DNA from: Apostichopus japonicus
Lineage: Eukaryota > Echinodermata > Holothuroidea > Aspidochirotida > Stichopodidae
Direction: 5' to 3'
DNA length: 60,000 bases
NCBI RefSeq assembly: GCF_037975245.1
Contig: NC_092570.1
Location: 10,767,001 to 10,827,000 of the forward strand
Position 1 is the first letter of the stretch. Every line of letters begins with the position of its first letter. The notes under the pieces are model-generated. The model was not told the DNA's origin, did not search any database, and saw only the letters and a list, made by a program, of their open reading frames with translations. This document shows positions 39,501-51,100 of this stretch, piece by piece. A program made the position numbers and the translations under genes.

Positions 39501-42500
39501 AGTAATTGTACATTGGAAAATTATGTTTCTGTGCAGTATAAAATTTAACTTTTTTCCACCAAAAGTATAAGTGATGAACAAAGTTAAACATGTCGCAGAA
39601 TCATAAATAAGCAGCTATAAGCCTATACTGTAGTGTTTCAAACAAATACAAATAAAACATCTGCAGAAATACCTACGAAGATAGCTTGGCTTCTGTAACA
39701 TTAGGGCTCCTCTAGTACTAGGCATATACTATACAGTAGCTAGTTTAGTGTGCGCGAGTCCTAAGCCTGCACAGTAACTCACTTTTACTTTGAACCGCTA
39801 AGCGATTAGCGCGATCCGTACATTTTCTCAATTATCATTGAAGTGCGCATGCGAGCTACATTATTGGGATTACTAGCCCGCTCCATCATCTACATGGCTG
39901 GCTGGTGCATGCCAGCAGAACAGACACTCTTCATATCAATCTCAAATTCACAGGTTGGCTTCGCAGGAAAATAATCCAGACTCAGATTTGCAAAGAATTG
40001 TGGCTGCGAACAGTTAATTCTGCACACGTCAATAAAATAGCATACTTCTTCCAAACAATGCGTAAAATTGTCTAATCGGTTCATTTGAACGCATTTGGGT
40101 AACAACATCCTGCAAAAAAAAGTTGTAAGCAACAATGTTAACCGTATTTATCCGCAACGACTCGGCGTTATCTGTACTACTTCAGCTCTTGCAACATAGG
40201 CACTTGTAACGTCATTATTGTGGCATGGCATTATATACTATGGCTGTGTATGGCATATATTACGTGTTTTGGATGATGATAAACCAGGGCAAGGAAACAG
40301 CAGTTTTTAATAGACCGGAGGGTGTTACATTTGCAAAGATAGAATTTAGGCCTACATGAATTCGTTATATTAATCGTCCATTAGGTCTTCGGTGCAAACA
40401 CCGTATGTTCGTAAAATTTCGCTAACATAGGCGCGGATACAATAACGTTAACATGAACTCTGTGTATTCTCTGTCACGTCCGAAACAGGCGTGATTCGTG
40501 ATTGACAGCTTAATTCAAATGGTTTTAGTCATCATTAAGTCGTTTATATTGCAGGCACATGCTAGCTAGAGTACTGTTTATAAACATTACACAAAATAGC
40601 CTATAGCTTTGGTCTGCGTTAAAGGACCAAACGTCGAAACGACAAATGATATTAATAAAAGTAAAGAAATAGAACTGGTGAAGAATGGAATACTAACAGA
40701 TGCATTATAAAAGTCAAATGCATTATAAAAGAAATATGTAACTGTTCTTTGACGTCTGATTAGCCCGACAGAGATATACTATTGTGTAGTTTCTCCCTGC
40801 TTACACACTAGGGCGTTATTATTATCAAGTCCCTTCATGCTACTTGTTAGATGTTTAGAATATTCCTCGGTCGTTTTTACTTTTCTGTCAGAAGTATGAT
40901 GTTGTACACCACACAACCATCTTTCATTGTTTTCATAATGCACCGCAACCATAACGAGACGAGCTATTAGACACATGTCTTTCCCAAACACTTTATGACA
41001 GTGCACTGTGTAAATGGATCCTCATCTTGATTTTATCAGCCCACAGTAACAAACCAATGTGAGCAATTAAACGACTGTCGGTGTAGGCCAATAATGCAAT
41101 ATCACTGATGTCCCATCATGCCCATTAGCTGGAATCGTATATAAGGAGAACTATGCAAGTAAGTTGACGTAGTACGAAGAACTTATGAAGAAAGTAATTT
41201 CTTTGGACTAAGGAGCTTTTGTGCTAGATCTAAAATTCTTAAAGCAAATCCTGTAACGGTTCAATTTGATGCAGTTGACTTGTTTGAGTAAATAATACCG
41301 TTTCTCACGAACGGAGATGCCTATTCAACTGCAGACAGCCATTCATCAATAAGACAATTAGTGTGATATATATTACTTCTTCTCAGCATTTCCCGTTCCA
41401 CATTATAACGTCAGATGTATTTATTTTAGAAAATGAAACAAGAACCTTATAGGGTTTCTGAATTATTTGAAGTTATGGTTAAAGTACTCCTAATTAATGG
41501 GCCCAGTTTTTTTTCGGATGACCTAAGTTATGTGCGAGACATTCACTATAGGTGACATGTTGTCTGGTAATAACCAGCATTAATCGATCCGCGAAGTAAC
41601 TTTCATGATCTTTTATGTTTAATGACGAGCCTGACTAGGTTTGTGACATACTGTTGGTAAGAAGATGATGACAGCTCATTTTAAAACTTATGGACATGTA
41701 GTAAAACCACCTGTTTGCCTAGTGTGTACGATATACCTGATGTAAAATAATGTGTCATTTAAAGAGTTCCTATTACACATTGAAAAGACAATGGAAAATA
41801 ATATTTGGACATATTGACAGACATTTTTACAATTTGATGAGCACATTTTTAACAACATTGCATAAGTTAACCAATGAAACAATATTTGACAAAAAACCTG
41901 ATCCTCGAAAATAATCGATAATATAACGTCATTGGCATGATGAATTCAGGACAATGAGACCAGTGTGCATGCCTATTGTTAGTAGTTAAACCCCAAGACC
42001 CCTAATTTATTACTTAAAGCTACGGTACTATTCAAGATCTCGAGTAATGCCTAGGGAACGAGGGAGAATCAGAATTTACCACTTCCCAAATTTGTAAAAC
42101 AAGCTGTTTGTGGATTGACTTAATGAATATAACTCGAAGTGAGTTTAAACTCTCCAAACAAGCTGTCGCCTAATTAAATAGTAAATTCCGCAACGATTTT
42201 CGAAAAGGTGGTATTCACCATCAATCTCCATATTTTGCCTATATAGTCTGTTCTCCTATGTATCGTCAGGACCACATATACCGCGACCTATTCATATGTT
42301 TAGATTGATGGATGGATGGATACATTATGAACTGCTCTTATGTTGCCATAATAGAGCGATTTCTGCCGTTCAAACGGCGTATACAACAGTAGAATTAGGG
42401 TAATGACCACATATCGGCATTTAAAGGCATGGAAGACTCGCCCCAAACCCCGTGCGGCCATCTGAAAAAGTTAACTTTCTGTTGCTTGCAAGTGACGTTT

Positions 42501-44578
42501 TGTTCGTGTCGCTACAAAATGCAGACAGTAATGAAACGTGATACCTTAATTGTTATCTTTAGCTGGACCTGAGATGTCCATCGCTGTATCGTGTGTATAC
42601 TGTGCTGTGGGTATTGACCGCAGCTGTATGTACTGACTGTTCATTAGTGTCTAATTACCGACGGTAGCAAGCTGTGTGTGTATTTCATGGGATCGATGGT
42701 AGTGTTTAACACTTCTGTTACACCTCATTCGAAACTAGGTCAAATTACCGGCATTAAACGTTTCTTTTTGCGCGAGTCTTCACACCCTTTAAGTCACACA
42801 TCAGAGGAACACTTTAACCTCATTTTGGGATGAGTTTGGCAATTTGACACATTGTTAAATTTGTAATAGAGGAATTGTAAGACTACCCTGGTCTTACGCT
42901 TGCTCTATCGCGCGTATTATAAAACATTGCACGTAGTTAATTTACTTTGCTATATTCCTATAATACCTTGTTCTCTGCATTGAAACCATCTTAGGACGAA
43001 TCACATTAAGCAGTCGGGTTCTATGGAAGCTTTTAGCGACGCTTTTGCTCAAACGAAAGTTATTAGTGCAATGTAATATATGGCATGATAATTGATCATG
43101 TTGAGCAGGTACTATGGTTAGACTCTGCATTGTGTAACGTACGTGTTGCGTAACATTTAACGTGTATGCTTCACACTTTCTTCCAAAACAGCAACATAAA
43201 TCAGGAAAAAAAAGATGATACATTGCATAATGCCATCGTTATACAACTACCGATTGCTTCAAACAAATAGAACATGAAATTTGTTACTTGTGGTTCAAAG
43301 AAGTATATTTGATCTGTTAGATGTAAACCTTGAAAATAAGTTTCGATGTCTGATAATTATATTTTTTGAATAAGTTTTTATTTTAAGTCTTAATGCCGAG
43401 TTGGTAACATATTTTAACAGCTGTTTGTAAACAGATCAACTTGACGAGTCCTCCCAATCCTTTCGATTCAATTCATCTAAACATCTACGGAACCCAGCGT
43501 TAAATATCGACCAGGGTGAGCGGTGATATAAATAGTCCAGTCAACGCGTGTAGCGAACAATGAAACTAGGTTAATTTTGAATGTGGCTGTAACAGCCCTA
43601 CATTTTCTCGGGCGAAAAGACCGAAATTTGTCACATAGGCATAAAACAAGCTATGAATCCAATGTAATAACAGTAGAACTTTCCTTCCGAAAATTCTAAC
43701 TAGGTTAAATAAGTAAAAGCGACGTGTTTTATTGCTGTAATTATTAGCCAAAGGAGCAAACAGTTTTCCCGAGTATGGAGCAAATACTCAATTTGTCAGT
43801 TTATGTTCTTTCGACTAACACTGTAGATGTATGATTTACTTACGTCACAAACTGACTCGTTACTATGACTCGAGCACAATTCTTTTGAAGATCAGACATT
43901 TAACTCGCTTTCAAGGATATACAAAATGGCATCTGGGGGTAAAACGACGCAAAAAGCAAGACCGTTTGTCACGATATTTTCTTTATCACAGTCGATGCTA
44001 TAGTGCACCTTTTGATATCGGTTAACACATTGTTCTCGGCACCCTGTTATAAAGATAGCTACTATTACTAATTTATTACCATTACTTTTCTCCGGAAAAT
44101 TTGTTTCTCCTCTAGTTCATTGCTACACAGGACTGATTGATTGATAACATCAAAGTAGTTCCAAATATCATTGTTGTTTGGTTTCATCCACTTCGAACCG
44201 ACTAAATTACCACACATATGAACTTTAACTGACGAATGACTTGTGCGACACTAAGTCACAATGTTACTTGATAATAAGGATAATAAAACATTTCTGTTAT
44301 TAGTCATTCGTCAAGTGAGCTATAATACCCTCTCGTCTCTGGACTCGGAAACCAATATGTGATCTTGAACGTAAAATTATTTCACTTTAAGACACGGCAT
44401 TGTTTTAGAAACTAAATTCATAACAATAGTTCGAATTAATGTTCCTGCATGAGGTATTGATTCTTTACGAGCTACTTTATAACATAAATGAAGTTACAAA
44501 AATAGGTTTCTAAATGTTGTTTTGCTTTGCTCTTATTCGTACTTTATACCATATACCTGCATGGCTTAGATCTCTCAC
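36583..44578. other. No gene seen in 8 kb
   Basis: Only short frames and minor repeats: a pyrimidine-rich tract (37008-37095), a duplicated ATGCATTATAAAAG (40701-40730) and GATG repeats near 42307. I found no transposon ends, RNA genes or convincing exons by eye. Short exons of a spliced gene could be missed. Confidence 0.45.
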
Positions 44579-44660
44579 CAGTAGCGTAACCATACTTTTT
44601 CATCTGGGGGAGGGGGGGGGGTGCGGGGCAAAAACTTCGAATGGGGGACAATTTTCGCGC
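44579..44660 (+). mobile_element. Solitary hAT-like terminus
   Basis: CAGTAGCGTAACCATACTTT followed by long G runs resembles a hAT left end (CAGTAGCGTAACC). No matching right end was found, so it is probably a truncated copy. Confidence 0.4.
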
Positions 44661-45327
44661 GACCAGTTCGATCATAGATACTATGCAATATGTGAAAAAG
44701 AAAGAAAAACATACAAGGTTGAAGCAAATGTGATTCCATGATGTTATATTTAGACTCACCAGTCTTGCAATGCGAGGGAACATGATAAGCCCCAAATGAA
44801 TAGGATTTTCCTTAAGTTGGGGTGGGAAGTTGCTGATCACAGTCAATACTATTACATCGTCCAATAATGAAGGTTGGGTTTGTGTTTCTTGAACCAACTG
44901 TGGTGCATATAGCAAGACCCGTACAAATATAACATACACAAATCACTTCTCGATTTAACCTGCTTTAAGGTTGTCAAAGAGTGATGTGAAACATTTCCAG
45001 ATGTTTGTGAAAAAGGAATTTTTCGATGAGGTAACATATATATGTATTAAGATGTATAATTTCTCTGATCACTGTTCGCCGTTCAACGATCTTTTCTATG
45101 AATTGTTTCACAATGTCATTAGCCATTGTTGATATATATACAGACCTCAAGTCTCTTGATCGCTCTAGGATATATAAGTATAAAGGCACCTCACTTCATA
45201 TTAAAAGATTTTTCAATCAATAAATTAACATACCCATTGTGCGAACAACATTAGTTATAAGCGTGATTAAACTCGTTTCATCCAGCGCGGATGGCCTGTC
45301 TAGGTAGGAAAAATTGATTAAAGAAGT

Positions 45328-45352
45328 ATAATATATATATCTATAATATAAA

Positions 45353-45387
<35 letters not shown>

Positions 45388-45398
45388 GTATATATATG

Positions 45399-45489
<91 letters not shown>

Positions 45490-45500
45490 GTATATATATG

Positions 45501-45534
<34 letters not shown>

Positions 45535-45539
45535 TATAC

Positions 45540-45632
<93 letters not shown>

Positions 45633-45642
45633 TATAATATAT
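45328..45642. repeat. (TA)n microsatellite, about 300 bp
   Basis: Nearly pure TA with TAAATG, TATGTA and TACATA interruptions that recur symmetrically around the middle. Tyr/Ile reading frames on both strands are artefacts. Confidence 0.97.
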
Positions 45643-47630
45643 GCTGTACTGATGGTTTCGTTGTAAGATGCAGACGATAATCATGAATGTTAAACTGCAA
45701 CTTGAATAGCTTTGTTCAGAAATAATCTCAGGTTAGAGGTTCGAAGATGAGATAGCTTTAGTTATTTTATTACGGGGGTGGGGCTCGATTGGAATAATAC
45801 CGCTATATTATAACCTATTGAAAATAACAGTTCTGTTGTCATCTTCAGGAAGTTTCTTGCACCGCAAATTCCTTTTTTAAGTTTGTTATTTTAGAACGTT
45901 TTCTCTTCTTCTTACACTTTAAGGAAGGTTCATTTCGTTACCAACAGTATAAGTTAGACAAGAAACACATATAGTGAATATCTCACAACCGAAGAGGCAT
46001 CGTTATACTGCTTTAAGAACTTATGAATTGATAGACTTACCTTTCGCTAAAAGCAAGGCTGTATGCATGTGTGAGCCGAAACATTTTCGAAACATGTACT
46101 AGTGTAATGTACAGTACATCGGTGATTTTAATCAATGACTCTCTGTTGTAAGCAAGTTGAGTGTTGATTTATTCCCAGGCAAAGATATAGTATTTGGTAA
46201 TTATGATTTAGTGCCAATATCAAACCCATAAGACAAGCAAAGAAGTAAGTTATATTGACCAAACTATTAGTGAAGGGACAGGGCTGTTTCAAGCACCTAT
46301 TTGAAACCCAGATTATGTTGAATCCATGTATGTTGGTGTGTTGTCCTGATAGGGATGGTGTGATATATTCATATATTTTACGCAGTCACACAAACCAAAC
46401 TGATCATGATATCATTTTAATTTAATATATAAATATAATAATATAATATATATAAATAAATATAGTCCTTTTTGCAAATATATAAATGCAAAAGTACATA
46501 TGACACAGAACAAGTAAAAACATTCACATGTAAACAAAACCAACAGTAGAAATTATTTTACCCTCCCACTTGTACGGTGTGTTTATTACTCAGTTAGACG
46601 AGAGCTAATATCATTTTATGATATAAATCATGGTGACGTCAACAGAGAGGCCAGTGTCATAAACTTACCAACTTGAAAGTATCACCCTGTTACTGCCTAT
46701 ATTTAATGATGCAGTATTTCAACAACAACAAACACCAAGGCTATTTTCACAAGGCTAAGCAAACTGTACGCGCATATGTGGAAATATTTAATAAACCTTG
46801 TATATAGTCCTAGAATTAAACTTGCATACAAGGATTGATTTATGTAAGCATTTATATCACTTCATTGCGACGAATCAAATGTTAGCGATTTTAACGTTCA
46901 CTGATGCAGAGAAACATTCATCAATTTGTAGCTGCATGACGAGGTCTAAATTTAATTTACATCCAGCCTCAAAGTTGTTCCTTCATTTAGCATATGACGT
47001 CCTCTTTGACATTTAAAATTCAATAGAACTACCGGGAGGTTCTCTGGAGATTTAACGCGTGTAAAAATCTCAACAGGAAAATTTGAGATTTGAGTGTTCA
47101 AAGCAAATATGACAGGTAGTAGCCCTCAAGTCAGGTTTCTCCTGATCATAAAAACAAGTACTTTTCAAATTATGTTTATTTGTCAGCAGTGAACAGATCT
47201 CAGAACTCAAACGGATACCATGCCCGTCATTTGAAAGAGGACAATACACATAATCCACTGCCTTATTCATAGTACTTGACAATGTAAAATCGTATACGTT
47301 GTTACCTGCCTTCATCATCGAAGCTGTTGTGAATTTATTTGTATGTCACGTGACGCTTTTCTGCATTTGCCAGGCCGCGTTGAACTCTAAGCCTCATATA
47401 CAAACGATTCGTTGGTAGAGAGATCTCCTCTAATAACATTCCATGCATCTTCCTTTTTTGTATGCATGTTATAGGACGGGTTTTTGTTATAATATACAGG
47501 GAATACTCAGCAGGATTTCGTGTAGTAATGACGTCATAATTTCTGTATTTCCTGTCATAGTGATAATTCCGTTGCTTAATGCTCTCACTCGTATATCATA
47601 CTGATCAGAATATAACATTACTCTCTTAAT
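45643..47630. other. No gene seen
   Basis: AT-rich spacer upstream of the SAM gene, with small AATATATA clusters near 46430-46470. Confidence 0.5.
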
Positions 47631-47635
47631 TCGTA

Positions 47636-47834
47636 AGATTGACAAAGTCAGTGGTAGCTAAGATTGACAGTAGTTTTCAATCTATTTGATTGAAAATGAA
47701 CTGAAATCTAAGCTAATAGATTGGATATGTATTATCCTTGACTTAATCGTTTTTTAGATTTACAGATATATCCAATGAAAACGCTAGAATCAAGTCACGT
47801 GGTGCAAATAAAAGTCAGTCTTGTAAAGATTGAC
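47636..47834 (+). promoter_or_regulatory. Cluster of AGATTGAC motifs upstream of the SAM gene
   Basis: AGATTGAC occurs at 47636-47643, 47661-47668 and 47827-47834. A shortened inverted copy CAATCT lies at 47678-47683 and AGATTG at 47718-47723. This clustering 270-480 bp before the start codon could be a promoter array or, if the gene belongs to a transposon, subterminal protein-binding repeats. Confidence 0.4.
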
Positions 47835-47839
47835 TTTTA

Positions 47840-47925
47840 TCCAATCAGAATGCGCCAAAACAAATACCCTACGCTGCCTATTGTCCAATCAGATTTTTCA
47901 AAACCAAATACCCACTGCTGCACCG
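47840..47925 (+). promoter_or_regulatory. Duplicated CCAAT-box promoter segment
   Basis: Two 44-bp near-copies each contain TCCAATCAGA, then AAA(C)CAAATACCC and CTGC. The two CCAATCAG boxes (47841 and 47885) are good NF-Y-type sites and lie about 270 and 225 bp before the ATG. A weak TATA-like CTATATA lies near 47961. This is the likely core promoter region of the downstream gene. Confidence 0.5.
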
Positions 47926-48108
47926 CGAACGTACACACAACGTAATACACGATACCGGTCTCTATATACTGCTCCGCACAACGCACTGTATGAAACGTAT
48001 ATGATAGTACACAGTACTGCTGGTGATTGAGTGATTGTGCCAAAACAGCGTTGTATTTTAGTTCAGTTTCTTAAAACCTTTCGAAGAAGCCTTCTCATTT
48101 CAAGAAAG

Positions 48109-48178
48109 ATGGCAGAAACCGTAAGAAGTTTTCTGGCGAAGAAAGAGTTCACGGAGGAGATAATCACTATTCTAGAAG
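48109..48178 (+). CDS. SAM gene exon 1 (N-terminal half of SAM domain)
   Basis: Codes MAETVRSFLAKKEFTEEIIT then ILE plus one base of the next codon, and ends at G|GTTCGT. It completes helix 1-2 of the SAM fold only when joined to 56209. The joined codon is GAC (Asp), giving ILEDNDVD, a typical SAM helix-turn segment. Confidence 0.88.
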
Positions 48179-51100
48179 GTTCGTTTTGTTTTACTTTTTA
48201 ACACCTTGCAGCTAGTTGTCGATCATGTAGCCTAGCATTTCGCTGTTCAGTCTGCTTAGTTGCTGATCTACTAAGCCTATGATAACGTTAGGCTTAACGT
48301 TAGGCGTCTCTTATCGTCTGTATTTCAAAATGCTTGTTTCATACGCTTTCATTTACTCCTTTAATTTGTGTATCTGCCCATCTTCAGTTTTCCTTTTCTT
48401 TTATTGTTGCATTTCCTACTTTAATTATATTTGTTTGTCTTTGTAACTGAGGGCTTCGGGGAAGATAAGCTCTGGTTTACCGAGTCGCCCTCAATTAAAT
48501 AAAGTTTAAATAAAATAAGTAACGTTAGGCTTAAAGTTAGGCAAGGGACTATTGTGACTTTTTGGCGTAATAAGGTTTAACGCACTACAGAGAAAATCAC
48601 ATGCATATGTTCATGCGTTTTGATTCAATTACAGTAAGCCTAGGCTTTATCGTGATACATTTGAAACATTCATTCAGCTTCGGTTGTGTAATCTAGCAGC
48701 ATGATAGATAAAGACCATCGCCATATTCACATTGAAATTTGTTAGGCCTATGGCAGGCAAGGCCTAACGTTAGACCTAGCCTTGGCCCTTGCTAGTGCTA
48801 TATCAACTGCTAAACACTACAGTGCTGTGTTTCCTTCATACCTTCCCACCACATCCCTTGTGCACAGTGTACAAAATTCTTCACTCAGTGACAGTCTAGA
48901 ATCGTATAATATCACGCTAGAATTGTATAGGAGAAAAAAGTCATCAAATGATAAATCATCAATCACATTCCAGTTACTACTAGCTAGGAGAAACCCTCAT
49001 GAGGATACACCTTATTGCCCAAAGATTAATGGGACCCTCGAACTACAAGCCTTCACAGAACAAGGTCAGCAGCTGTGGGTTGGTCATAATGGTTTTGACT
49101 GAAACTGTATATACGTGTAGTATATATAAAAAAGTGTGTATTCTCTGGACAGTAGGGTTAAGTGTGTAGTGATGCTTAATGCTTGTACATATCATGTTGT
49201 GTACAATTGTATGTTCAGTGACCAGCAGGTGAAGGGGCCACTGTAATGTTTTGTCTCCGATGAGATTCACACACTGGCATTATTAGAGCATGGTGCATAG
49301 AAAAATAATTGGCTCAGCTCTGCAACTATTAATGTAACACGGTTCACTCAGACTGTTAATTTGGAAGTAGTAACCTTTTAAACTTACAACCCCCTCTACT
49401 GCATGAGTTCTATCCCATTCTTCTCTGATTGGGAAAGTCTCAGATCTTACTCAATACCAACTTTCAATTCTGCATATAGCCTGCTCTCATCACCATTGCT
49501 TAATTATGTACAAGTATTGGTGCAAACAATTGGGGGCCTGCCCTTCTCCCTCCCGTTAAAATCGAAGTCGTTACAAATACATTGGTTGAGCTCATTCAGT
49601 GCAACCCCCCCCCCCCCCACGTGCCCTTCATGACAAAGATTTTATTGCAGGGATTGAGGCTCTAGCTAAATAACCAAATTTTGGTCTCTATGCATTATAT
49701 ATTTGCTTTGATGCCCCACATCATTGAAATTATAGACAGTTCATGACAAAAGGAGCCCCTCATTATGGGATGGGGACTGATAGTTCGTTCAAGTCTAACT
49801 TAGGGATACTTTGTGGTTTGAAGACATTTTTAGTCCAGTCAAGTGCTGTGGTTTAGAACCTAATAAAGTAATTACTCCAAGGGCATTTTTTCACATTATA
49901 TCCCCCTAAATTGTCAGAAACTGGTGAAAAATATTGGCATGGATGTACTTCACTGTGTGTGCTCACCTTAGTAATCTTTTACTCTCAAGAGAGTAAAAAA
50001 ATCTTCCTTGAAACTCCTGTAAATGGGCGACTAATTTAGTCCTAACACCATCATGTCATACTTTTCCCCTGCACTTTTTCTATATATAATGTTTGCTTGC
50101 AGACCCACTTAAAGAAATGGGATTATGCATTCATAACTATTTCAGACAGAATGAAAAAAAAAAAACAATTCTCACTGTTTTCACAAATTCTGCAATACAT
50201 TCAATATAAATTCATGCCCAGAATTTTACAGACAAACATGTGCTTTTTTAATGAGGAAAGCAGATGTACGTTTTGTTGTATTGAAGAGAAGATAGTAGAG
50301 CAGCTATTCTACACTATTCTAACTACACTCTGTAAATGTATAAAGACCACAAGAAACCTTTTGAGATCTACATGTTAATAATATTTGCTGGAATGTCACA
50401 CACTTTAATTTATACCAAACTGGGAATGATTGAATTCCAAAGTGTAACTCAGAACTACTCTTACCATGGAGATAACTATGAACCCAGTCAGGTCATTGAA
50501 ATGATTAATTACACATAAGGTTAGGGTCAGGACAGTTGAAGGCCTTGTTTGTTTATCAATTACAAGTTTGGCTTGGTGGACATCTCACAGGGACACTTCG
50601 ACAGGAGTAATTGCACCCCTGAGAAAGGCCCTTTTCTATTTACATGTGAATATTCTGAGTGTATGCCCCATAAGGACATTAGTGTGGAGATTTTTTATAT
50701 ATGTTGACAGGGGCTGAGGTAGGGGAGTGTAAGGAAACAGCACTGTTCTAAGGCAATAGCTGCATAGGCCTAGTCTAACTTAGTATTTCAGCAGGCTTAA
50801 ACTTATATGCAAGAAACTTACTGCTCATTAAAATTGGTAAAGGCTTGTGACTTCTCTTGTCATGTGCAATAAAACAAGTTAAAACTTAAAGCAGCATTTT
50901 GCGTGCTTTTCTATGATTTTTCTCAACCTCACTGACTCCACTATGCCATAACGACATACATAACTAGCCCATCTATTTAAATCTTACTTCAAATGATGGC
51001 ATAAAAGTGTGTTTTTCTCCGAGATATTTTCCGTTGGAATCCCAATAAACCTCACCCATAATATGAATATTTAAACACTGCGAACGTCCTTTACCAATCC

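Noticed and set aside
45217-45700. Long Tyr/Ile open frames on both strands
   Set aside because: They are translations of a (TA)n microsatellite.
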